From the NCBI RefSeq assembly GCF_037975245.1, contig NC_092569.1, positions 27,533,668-27,597,667 of the forward strand: DNA of 64,000 nucleotides, given 5' to 3'. The notes under the pieces were generated by a model. The model saw only the letters and a list, made by a program, of their open reading frames with translations. It was not told the origin of the DNA and did no database searches. The translations under genes and the position numbers were made by a program. Of the stretch, positions 13,101-25,800 are shown piece after piece. Origin of the DNA: Apostichopus japonicus (taxonomy: Eukaryota > Echinodermata > Holothuroidea > Aspidochirotida > Stichopodidae). The stretch's first letter is position 1; every line of letters begins with the position of its first letter.

Positions 13101-16100
13101 AATGGATGCTCAGAATTCTATTTGTAGTTTCCCCCCCCCCCCCCCCCACAGAATAGCAGCTCAGAAAGCTACAGTAGTATGGACTATGGACTTGATGTTT
13201 AGTAAAATAAACAAAATCTGTAGATAAATCATCTTACCTCTACAAAAAACCAGCAACCCACCAAAACTGATTTTTGTGACACACAAGTCTTAATTTCATG
13301 ATTTTCATCATCTACTTTTCGAGTCAATACTCGGTAGGTTTGGTAACAGTGAGACCCCACCTTAAAACCAGGACGCAAAAATGCATTGACGTTTTCCATG
13401 AGGTAGTTAGCAGTATGTTTAGGGAATCTAATACATGAAGCCTTTCTTAGGATATCATGTTAACAAGGCCTCAGATTCCACACATTGTGGTATCTTTCAC
13501 TGACATAAAAGGACCACTATATTAGACTAACCTAGAATGTGTGTGACGTTGTACCTGAACTGACTTAAATTGAAAAGTGAATTTCACCTTCTACCATAGT
13601 TGATTGTACACACACCAGGACAGAAAACTGTTTAACTGATGTCTGTGTGTGTAATGTAGATAATTAGACCACTATTGGATATTGTTGCTTAAATATATTA
13701 ACTCCATCGCATTACATATAATGGAATCTTATTGTCAAACTTCCATACGATTCATTTGGACGAGAAACATTCTGAAAGATTTTGGGCTCAGCTCTGGTTT
13801 GTATTGAAATGCCCAATTCCTCATTTCCCCCAAGGTTGATGATTACTTCAATAAATCTAAAATGACCTCATTATCTGAGAGAAAGAGCTTACTATTGTGA
13901 CAGGCAGATTAATTTTGTAATAAAACTCTAAATCTATATCATGTGAACAACTCTGACATTCTCCAATTTATAGATACTGTAATTAAACACTGTAATAACC
14001 ACAAGTGGACTGGAACGGTAGGTACAAAATTAATAAAGAAAATTCAGTTTCAAAGGAAGATGCAAAGACCAATGGGAAGAATATCAATGTACTGCTACCA
14101 TCTGCACATGGTTTCATTAGAGTAACCATAATTTTATAGAGTTGCAACTTGTTTCTAATTCCAGAGGATGCTAAAAGGTTTATTTGTTTCTGACAAATTC
14201 ACTGCCATTGCAAATGTATAGGTAGGAACAGAACCCATCATGCTTGCGTCACAAACTAGTTCCGTACCAATCTACCAAAGGGATTCTGCTCACCAGTGTG
14301 AATGCGTAATATTACAGGATGTTAATTTTGTCAATGAGAATGTGTGTATTACTATTGTACAGGGCACACCTCTGGTGCTTAGAATCTGACAATATGCACA
14401 GAATAACTACATTTTGAGGCAAACTTAGCCGTATTTATGAAACATAGGATATCATACTTATTAAAGGTATCCTCCTCTGTCAGTCATATTTTACATATAC
14501 AATATATCGTCTATACTATAGGATGTCATACTAGACTTACCGTCCATCCTCCTCCGCCAGTCATATAATACATATACAATATATCGTCTATACTCTAGGA
14601 TGTCATACTAGACTTACCGTCCATCCTCCTCCGTCAGTCATATTATATATAATATATCGTCTATACTATAGGATGTCATACTAGACTTACCGTCCATCCT
14701 CCTCCGTCAGTCATATTATACACATGCAATACATCATCTATACTATAGGATGTCATACTAGACTTACCGTCCATCCTCCTCCTCCAGTCATATAATACAT
14801 ATACAATATATCGTATATACTCTAGGATGTCATACTAGACTTACCGTCCATCCTCCGCCGTCAGTCATATTATACATATATATATCGTCTATACTATAGG
14901 GTGTCATACTAGACTTACCGTCCATCCTCCTCCGTCAGTCATATTACAGAAGACTTCAAAGGGTGGTCCATTCCAGTTTGTTGGTTTGATGGTGTATGTG
15001 CTAGTTTCATTACAACCAGCATTGAACCAATCCAGGCAGTTGGTCATCTGACAATTATGACCAAAATCAAACATAGAAAGTACAGAGATTACTTAATGAT
15101 CACATACAAAGGTACCTGTCATGTAGCAAATTTCATCTATTTGTTGTTATTAATAGTATAATCAGCCCTGCCACTAATAGAAACTCCCTGCGGTGATGGA
15201 ACCCATTGAGCCCAATCAAAACAATGTTAATAAATAACTTTCACAACAGCAATTAGTGTTCATATTTGTGCAGCAGTCTTCCAGGCTGATTTCGTCTCTA
15301 ATACAATAAATGTGGTTCCTGCTATCCATCTTCATACTTGTATTATGTACACTAATTTGACTATTTAAGTTACAGAGCAATTTGCTTTGTGATACGTACC
15401 AGCTAAATAATTACCTGCAATCAGGAAGACGATGATGACAACAGAGAATAATTTATTCGATATCACATCGCAAAATGTTATTCAAAATGGGCAATTCGCT
15501 ACACAAGTGTAGCCATGTATAGCAGTGTTTGCACACAGGAATAATAAATTCATGAGAGAAAGTTCAGAGCATTTAATACTGAGCTATGTACAAAAAATGT
15601 GAACAATAATTTATACAATGACAATATGTTGACAAAGGACAAGACCCAGACAACGACACTTGTCATTTTATTGTCCGCTTAAAATTAAATGTGCATTTAA
15701 CCAGATCCACGGAGTATGAGATTGTTCCATGGTTTACAAGTTTGACAATTATTTATACTTTTATTAGAGTTTTAAAATAGCTAACAAAAACCTACATGCT
15801 GATTGAGGAAGGACAATTATGTCACATGGGACGGTCGAAATACCTCATCCTATAATGTACACTCCATGAACAGACATTTTATTTGGGTTAATTCAGGCAA
15901 TAAGAACACGTTGATGACTGGATACTTTGTGTCGAATTCATTGCAAATCTCTGACGATTCTAAGCTATTACAAACCGAATGTTCTAATTGGTCCTACTGA
16001 TAGTGTTAATGTTGCCAAGCTTCATGGAATGTACTTTAAATGCCAATCACAATATCAAACCTTCTCTCCTAAAAAGAGTAAAAATTAACATCATAACCAA

Positions 16101-16806
16101 ATAGTCTCATGGGTCCCATTACTTTTTGGATGACAAAGAGGAAAAAATATCCCAATTTCAGGTTATTACTGCAGTACTATTCGAAGCATATTTCTTTGCT
16201 ATTTCTATGATATCTCTAGTCAACACTGGAAGTGATAATTTACAGCCAACATACAGTATTGTACAGCAAAGCAAAATCATAATTGCTCAGATCATCATCA
16301 AAATTCTAATCTAATATCTTTCTCTCCAAACATAATATTCTCTTACATCGAATTGTATGTAATTTAGTATCTAATTCTCACCTCAATAGAAGATTCATCA
16401 CGAGGACAATCACCACCAGTAGTGGTTTGCTTTGGGGTGGTCTCCACTGATTCGCTGGCTATCATAAGGTAAAAACAACAAAAGATAATAAAATTAAATG
16501 AAATAAGGAATTGATTAACTGGAAGATATTGAAAGAGGAAGGATAATTAGGCCTGTCGGTCACACCATGAAAATATACCATTGAAGAAATTGTGTTAAAT
16601 ATTTCAGAATATGTTAAACCTGGTACCCTCGATGGGTTTAGAGCCATTATACTCAAGGTACTCTCTCAAACAGAGCAACATCTTCTCATTTTCCTGAGTC
16701 TTACATCAAGTACAATAATTTTGTGATAAAATCAGTGCTTAACTATCTAGGTGTTATACAATTTGAAGTACTTCAGACAGATCTTTTTAAAGATCAAATC
16801 TGATAC

Positions 16807-16837
<31 letters not shown>

Positions 16838-19800
16838 AATGATAATAATAATAATAATAATAATTATAATATAAAAGCGTATAAGTAGAACACAGAACGC
16901 GAATAAGGTACCTCTCGCCACCAAAACAAGAGGGCAATCTAGTACCATACTGTACTTTAAAAATCGTCTTTTGCGTTAAGTTAGCAGGGAACAGTGATTA
17001 CTGCTAAACGATTTAACTATCATATCATGGGCCTAATAATAACCGTATAGTACCCATACATCTATTGATGGGCCCTACTATATCAGTTATGGTAACTTTA
17101 CCCATTTTAACGTCATGTCTGTTTCAGTCGCAATAACTGAACATGCACACAGACTTAACATTTCTCTGGCTGGCAGTGAGCATTTTGTGTCAGTTCACGA
17201 CTCAAGCTGCACAGTTTTAATAATTATTGTAACTAATCAAGGGGAAATAGTTTGTCATGTAACATATTTAAAGGAGCACAGTTTGTTAACATAAAACAGT
17301 CGTTGTCTGTGCTCATTAGTCATTCAGTGTGCAGGAGTGTGTTGTAAGACTATGGGTCATCACAACTATGGAAAATTAGGTCATGACAGTTGACGTCAGG
17401 CAGGGGGAGGTCAGTCAGGGCAATGTGGGGCCATCATTTGAGTTTTACAGCAAGAAACAAGCTTCCTCCAGTTTCCAATGCTCTGATTTTGCTCTCTCTA
17501 CTGTACATCCTTAAGATGTAATGTCGGAAATTTGTTGTTTGTCAATGTTATTAACACATTTCAGATCCAAAAAGTGTATATCACAAATCAATAAAAGACA
17601 ATGTGGCAATGGTCTCAAAGAGAGAGGCTCAGGTGAACTTGTAAGCATGAATCCTTCCTTCTTCCCTTGCATAGGAGACTTCCCGTCACATTGTAAATAG
17701 TGATGAAACAAATAAATATACAAATACCTAACATCTACATTTACTGTACCTTCCCTGAGAGTCGAGCCAGTTGTTTCACTGCTAGTAGTTTGCATTGGGG
17801 TGGTCTCCACAGGTTTGCTTGAGTACAGATTGGTAGCTATCAGTAGGTCAAAATAAATGTGAAAGGAAATAAAATACTGATTAAGAGCTTTAAAAGTTGT
17901 TATTGGAAAGGTTTGAAAGAGCAGGTATATATGTATATATACCAGTACAGTACAATACAGTACAAATGTGAAAGGAAATAGCAGGTATATATGTATATGG
18001 GCAATTCCACGGTTACTCACGTTACATTTTTGAAGACTTTCGCTCACAAATGGTTTGATAGCTCCACCAATCATTATTTTGAATGACTGCTCTCTATGCA
18101 TTGATAGGGTAACTAATTTACCTCAACATTGGTGAAAACACAATTTGATTATCTTGTTTCTTGTAGGAGATAGAAGTGTCGGTTACTCAAGTTACATTTA
18201 AAAATCACCCGACGCCAAAAATTAACTTCACTCAAAAAGTGTCCTCATACTGGATATATTTAAAGAAAATGGATACATGTTTTTTGGACCTTAGGTGATG
18301 ATAAAAATACTGAACACAATCAAAATCACACCTGGTTTCCTGTCTTGGTGAAAATGAGGTATTCACCGGTTACTCACGTTACGGTTACTCACGTTACAGT
18401 TTGTCCACCTATACAATACATAGGGAATCAGAGTCCGTGAGGAACTTGCTGCTGGTTAATGACTAGGAAACACCCATATATCACTGGAATTGACATTTTG
18501 AACATCTTCTCCAGTGTAATTCAATAATATCACAATCTAAATGAGATATACCATGTCTTTTTGAGATAATGCATGAATCATATCTTCACAAATCGGCAAC
18601 AAATTCTAAACATTGTAACTAAGTTTTATTTGAGGACTAGCAGTGTGTCAAACTTGAATTTACCCAGAATATAATACTAAGGGAACTAAATCTATCTGGG
18701 GAAGTAACAGGCCAACTGAACAAAAACCATGAACCAATAGGAAATTGTTAACTTATCAACTGAACATTGAGTATCATTTGGAAGTGGCTTTGGAAGAGAG
18801 CTGATTCGTTTAGTCTTCAAAAGGCGACAGAAAATTTGAAGTGCCCACGGTTATTGGCCAAGGTTGGTGCATCAAGTTTGGTGATGAGTTTCTCCCTGAG
18901 ATAGACTATCTTGTGCCTTGGGTTTAGCCATTTTTAATTGGGCCCAGCTGGCTGCATCACTGTGACTTGTACTGTACGTCATTCTGGTCCCCCTTTGCTT
19001 CTATTACAAGGAGGGTACAATACCGCTTCGTATTCAACGGCATACCAGTATATACCGAGTTCTATACTGGTCAGCATTGCCACTCCCTGAGCAGGTTGCA
19101 TTTTTCTGTGGCCTCCCCCATCTCCCGAGGGGGGTATTCCTTTCAGCAGAGCTGTTGCCATCATCTGTAATGGTGAAAGAGATGACATCTTTGTTCTGTA
19201 CCTGCAAGTGATGTTTACTGGACATTCCAATGATTGCTTGGCATTCTCAAATACAGATTTCAGACTGAGTTCGCTATTTCTCGCCTCAATTTCAGCTTGT
19301 GGCATCAATATGGGCGTCCACCTTGGGCATCCCAGTGGTTGCTGCTACGTTGCTTTTTTGCATTGGTAATGCCTTCCAAGATTTGACTTCGCTTCATGCA
19401 CGACGCTTCACTGCGAGTCCACCAATCCCATCCACAGAATCTTGAGATTGTGCTATTCTTGAAGGCGGATAATAGCAGCAGCGAGGAATCTGTTCTTAAA
19501 TTGTAAAGCCGGACCATCCGACCAGACAGATACAGACTTCAAAGCTTGGGGTAGGCCATCAAGAACTTTGTCCACATATGCCATAACTGTATCCTTGGAG
19601 TAGACCAGGCTGTCTGATGCCACAACACTGGAATGGAGGGAACCGGAGGAACCGGAGCTGCTACTGTGAACAGGCTCACCTGTCTTTGGTTCCAGTGGGC
19701 ACTCTGGATTTCATTTGACATACACATGTGTAGTTCTCAGAAGTCTATTTGGATCAGGGCCTTGGTAGAATTGAAGGAAGTGGATCCAGCCCATTCCTGC

Positions 19801-22800
19801 TCCAGGTTGAAATATGCAGGAGGAGGCAACTTGTCATCTAGTGGCCACCCTCCGAGCTTCTTGCTGAATCTTCTTCATGGGTGATGGGAGGGTACTCTCC
19901 AGGTGTTGTACTAACCCTAGCCCTAACCCCCACTGCCCTCTTTTATTGAGCAATTATTTACAAGACAATAATAGGCATTTCCTGCATTGTCACAGTGTGT
20001 TAGCTTGGTTACTCACGTTACACATTGGTTACTCACGTTACACGGTTACTCACGTTACAGATTTCAGTGAGCTATCACTCACACATGATGGGTCTCTCCT
20101 CATTAGTGATCTTGTTTCCACACTTGGGACTATGAGTACTAACAAAATTATGGTTATCAGATTTCCACTTGTTACAGAAATATCACATAGAGAAAAAGTT
20201 GTTTTTTTGGTTACTCACGTTACATCAGTGATTGAAGCCTGAAAAATGTCTGTTCTGAAGTTGTCATGAAGAAATTTTGAAATGTTTTTCTGTCATAACA
20301 CAGTCAACAGGAGTATCTATAGTAACACATAATAAAACTACTAAAAATTTATACTATCTGATGAGTATCATATAGGATGGAATGGAATGTATGCTGAATT
20401 TTCAGGATTATTTTGAGCTCTCATCCTCCTTGATTATATGAGCCATGTATTCAAAATTTGAGTGTTGGAGAAAAATTACTTACCTATTCCACAAACTTAT
20501 ATGTATACTACAACATTAGACTGATAACAGGTTGAAAACTGACACTTCTTATTTTTAGGCCATGTCCCCTCCATCATGGAATTGCCCATATATATACCAG
20601 TACAGACATTGAACAGTTTTAACCAATTATGCAAAGTTATAAATGGAGAAATAATTTTGCATGACACATGTGACCTAGCTTAACGAGGATGTCTTCACTC
20701 ATTGTTATATGTAGTTCAAATGTGCAGGGGTAAGTTGAAAAACCTGTATGGGTCTTTACCACTATTGAAAATTAGGTCATAACAGTGGAGTAGGGTTACT
20801 GTAGGTCATGTCGGTCAGTCGGGTCACGTCATCAGGCGGGTCACGTAGGTCAGTGTGGTCATTGTCGGTCAGTCAGGTCATGTCGGTCAGTCGGGACAGT
20901 GGGTAGCTAGCTTAAAGGATGGCTTAGGTACAGTTTTAATGTTGATATGTTGTAGACTATTTAAACATGTGTATTTCTATCATTCAAGGTTGTATTTCTA
21001 TTGCACAGTGGTATTCATCTGAGTCTCATTAAGTAAAGTGGCTGGACTATGTAGTCTAACATGCAGAGACCATTGTTAAGTCAGCTCATATGAGCTGACT
21101 TAACAACGGTCTCTGAAATGTTGAAATGCAATACAAAAACGTGATAAAACACATGTACAATGTTGTGGCCTCTAATAATACGTAGTGTAACTTACAAGGA
21201 GTTTAGAGTTTGTCATGGCAAAAATGGTGTTTACTAAAGACAACCAAGGATGCCATGCTGTTTTTACACATTTCAGATCCAAAAAGTGTAACAAAAATCA
21301 ATAAAAGACAATGTGACAATGGTCTCAAAGAAAGAGGCTCAGGTGAACTAGTAAGCATGAATCCTTCCTTCTTCACTTACATACCTAACATCTACATTTA
21401 CTGTACCTTCCCTGACCTACTAGCAGTGAAACACTGCTAGTAGTTTGCTTTGGGGTGGTCTCCACAGGTTTGCTTGAGTACATATCGGTAGCTATCAGTA
21501 GGTCAAAATACAGACAATAATATTGTCTCAAGAAGAGATGATTTTTACCATGAATTAGCAAAGATAATACAAATTAGGCCTAGGTGTTCAGTATGTATAC
21601 GTATGAAAGGTACAACATAATATGATCACAAACGAGTCATGTGCTTAAAGTGATGCAAAAGAGAAGCTTCTTTATTTAATGTTACCGCGGCCCCTTTACC
21701 CTTTATACCCACATATACTGCACGCCTAGTTTACAATGGTAGGTTCATTGGCAATGACGTGACGCTATCATAATCAACTTGTTCCAAAAGTTGCCTTTCC
21801 TTATGCGCAAACCATGTCTGAAATCACAAAATTGACCAACTACAGATACATACAGTGCCACACAAAATGGCTACCATCACACTGCATACTTCTAATAGAT
21901 CTTGATATTTTATCAATTCTTAAGACAGCAATATCCTGTTCATAATTTAGGTTCCTAGCACAATTTACTGTAGCAAATGATGGTCACCACACGTTCACTG
22001 AATGTTGTACTCAAAGTGGTGCATCAAGTATTCTATTTATTTGAACTATATATAACCAACTTATAAAAGAAACTGATTAGGATAAACTTTTATAAGCTGA
22101 GACAATTACAACACAAGAAAATAGTTAACCTTGGGGAATATCAAAGTATAAGGGCCCTGTGGGGGGTTAGTGTTGAGTCATTAGTATTTAACTCATCCAG
22201 TGATGGTTGCTCATTGTTGTATTGTGAATCCAAGACATATATCCATAAAATTGTCATGGAATCTTGAGTTTGTTTTGCCGATAATATAAAACATAGCCGA
22301 CAACTTCAGATGGTTAATTAATTATGAAAATTGATAGTTAGAGATGAAGAACATAATGTGATTGTATATAAAACAAGAATATATTTTAATTTTGTTATCT
22401 TATTTGTGTCATTATAACAAAATAAATTGTTTCATAATTGAGTCTAACCCTGCAAATAGAATGAATTCAACAAAACAATATATTTCTATCTTATTACATG
22501 TTTGTGATATTTGAAATAATGTGGGAACTTAATAAAATAAATATCACATTTTGTTGTTGTTGGCTGTTTCTTATATCACTGGTAAAAAATTAGAAGTTCA
22601 TAATTGGCACACCATACAGTTTATTTAAAATTGCTTTTCCATAAAGATGACATAAAATTGATTAAATAAACCTCGAACCGCCTCAAATAAAAAATCCTTT
22701 CATAATCTTACCGGTATTAATGTCAATGACTATACAGTCCCTATCTGCATGCAACATCAAATGTAAACACACAAAGCACTATATGTTGTTAGCTTACCTG

Positions 22801-25800
22801 ATAGCTACTGTAGCTGGCATTGGATGTAACATTGGTACAGATAATATGAACAAAATATGATACTAATCATTTAACTTGACCGCAGAAACTGGCTGAAGGT
22901 CCTGAGAAATATGAAAAGATCAGTGTAATGCGCAAGGAGAGGGGGGGTGGGCAGCAACGGGAACGCCCAATCACCATCAGATGTTACAGTATGTCGTCTG
23001 AGGATGGTCTAAGGAGTTAAACCCCTCTCCTTTATAGTGTTATAGTTCGCAAATTTTGAAATTTTTCAAACGCTTCAATTGTAACATACTTACATACTAT
23101 ATGTGTATGTAAATTAAATTAACACATTTGTGTATTATTCTATCTTTCAGTGGGTGGGTGGTGGGTTTGGGGGGGGGCTTATTTCCCTTGATTTTATTAG
23201 GGGAGGGATAGAATTTTATGTGTAACGCTCCTGATGAGGTCACCATGCCCTGACCTCAGTCGAGGATTATGACATTTTTGTTCGAGAAAGAATAAAACGA
23301 CGCTTCCGGGCTGAGGGGGCGGCCTTCAATAAAACATCAATTCCTAAATCGGTAACAGAATCCCCCCCCCCCCCCCCATCAACTTCCAAATCCTGCGCAC
23401 GTCACTCTAGTGGATTTTTCCTGAACTGTAACGGTTAGTGTATAGATTTAGTTTACTGCTTCGTTGTTGAACTTACCTTCTTTTGTAACATGGTCATTTG
23501 GTTTCGGTGCTGCCCCTGGGCATGGACCAGGATTGTAACGAGCAGCTGTTGAACAAGAATCACATTAAACATTACAGGAATAGTTACGATTAATTTATCA
23601 ACAAGTTTTATTTTATTTTACAAGCGGGAAATTGTTCTAATTCTTTTCTAAAGTGTGTATAATTCATGTAATCGTTTTAAATTATTGAATCAAAATAAAG
23701 AAAACTGCAAATAAAAATGAATTTCTTGTATGCTATGACAACGGAGAACTAAAGCAAATATATAATGTTAAATGACGTTTTCAGCATAGGCGTAGGAAGG
23801 TACTATTGAGTGGGGGGGGGGGCTGAAGACTGATGACCGGCCTGGGGGAGGGTCTAAGGGGAAATTGGAATTTTTTTGCATTTTCACCTGGCCTTAGATG
23901 CAATTTGGTGCTCCAAATGAGAGTTTTTTCTCATTTTGAAATGAAAAAAGGGTTTTCTGACTTGCGAAGCGGGGGGATACTTCCGCCCCCCATAATTTTC
24001 ACTGGGGGGCTGGCGCCCCCAGCCCCCCCGGTCCCTACGCCCTTGGTTTTCAGTCCGAGAAATAACCAGGTAGTTGACCACCTTATTGCTGCAATAGACA
24101 GGTAAGCATTCAGGGGGGTACGAAGCTTCCAATAAGTCCAGGGGGGAACAACATCAGAGGGGCACTTTCTCATTCCATAACCACCATTAGTTATGCTATA
24201 AACCGATACACATGCCGGCCAATGGCCATATAACTTAAATATATATATGATGTGTTAGTATGCTATCAATACTGTTATGGTGCACATGACTCTATCAACC
24301 TACATCTGTGCATACTTCTCTCCATCCATAATTTAGAACTTTCCAAAAAAAAAATCCTTCTGTGTTCATTCATTGAATAAAATCTTTAGCAACCTTGGTT
24401 AAATCCAAGTCATCGGTCTTAGATTTGTGTACATTCAATAACATCAGACTGTTGTATCTCTTTTGTGACATTGTGCTTCTCAGATGATTCTTTAGAAGAC
24501 GCTGTGTGGAGAACGATCTTTCAGCTGAAGCGGTACTTAAATGAGCCAACAAATATATATGAATTAGTTTTGCAAGTTCTGAAAGTAAGGGCTGGACATT
24601 TGGGTGTTTCTGCTATAGCAGAAATGATTGTGCTCATTGATGTAATTCTTTTCACATCAGGAAATTGCTGAAGAATAGTACCCCTTAACAACCTAAGCTG
24701 TACATCAAACTGCGGAAAATCAATGTCACTGGTGTTTGTTTTCACAAGCTGATCTGATATCCTAAAAGCTATGCCATTTGCTGCATTTAGAATTATAATT
24801 TCCTCCATATGGATTAGTATTGTATATGACCCTGCAGTAATTCCAGTGAATCTCCTTTGTAGTACAGCAAGGCATGCATCAATAGCCTCAAAACTCTAGA
24901 CACAGAAGTAGGATTTGGCATCATCAAATATAGAATATCCTAGTAGAATGAGCTGCAACACTGATTGATTTTCATTTATTGAGATTGTAAATATTGTTAA
25001 CCGTGCTACAAAGAGATGAGGGATGCCATTTTAGAATAGCATACATACAGACTAAAACTAAATAATTAATGGCTTAAAGGCTTAAGATATTCCAAAAGAC
25101 ATTCTTCATCAAAGGGGCACATTTTATTTGCCAGTAGGGCACATTTGCTATATTGGAAAAAAGTGGGGGTTGTGCCCCCAGCCCCCCTCCCCCGCCCCTG
25201 ATCCTACCCCTGTAAGCAGATCTTATGTGTACACTTACTTCTTCTATATTGAGAAGCTTCAAAACTTTACTTATCTCATCATACAGGAATATTTAGAGGG
25301 ATATCTTCCACTGGCTGAAGTTGTCTGCTTAATACAAATTCTTGACATTTTCTGCATCCTTAGGGAAAACCCACACCCTCATAGTATGTTATAAGGTGAC
25401 GATATGAATATTTACAAAACGAAGTGGAACTTTCTGAGTGCATCTGGCAACAAAAGAGTCAATGATATGATCATGGCAATCCAACGGAAAATGTTTTTTT
25501 GCTTTTCTGGATAATTTTTAACTAACTTATCTACATAGAAAAGTATTATTTCTACTAAAAAAAAAAAAAACAGTTGCATTTTGTTGAAATTCTAAAATGA
25601 AAGAGAACCTTGACAGCTAAGCGAACATTCTAACTATATCAAGGATAAATGAACAAGAAGATTATAATAGCAAAATAAAGGTTTTGAAAAACATTTGCCG
25701 TAATGACATCACAGACTACCCACTGTGATCCATCCCAGGGAAGAATGAGGGGTTTGACCAGTCGAAATTGGTCCCATTCAATCGACCATATCATGAGTTA

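Larger units (their letters stand above)
20715..21520 (-). repeat. Intragenic duplication, copy 2 (with duplicate exon E2)
   Basis: Second copy of the linker exon and downstream intron (see 17330-17865). It also contains a minisatellite-like GGTCAGTCGGGTCA tract at about 20815-20895, which is weakly represented in copy 1 (about 17395-17425). Confidence 0.8.

Noticed and set aside
13126-13148. Long C run and other homopolymer G/C tracts
   Set aside because: Simple sequence that may be mis-sized in the assembly; no feature beyond low complexity.
17511-18101. 196-residue minus-strand frame taken as one gene
   Set aside because: Only the 17750-17836 part is coding (linker exon E); the rest is intron and transposon edge that happens to lack stops.
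19905-19935. Telomere-like CTAACCCTAGCCCTAACCC
   Set aside because: Only about three imperfect units lie inside a transposon; no true (TTAGGG)n array is present.
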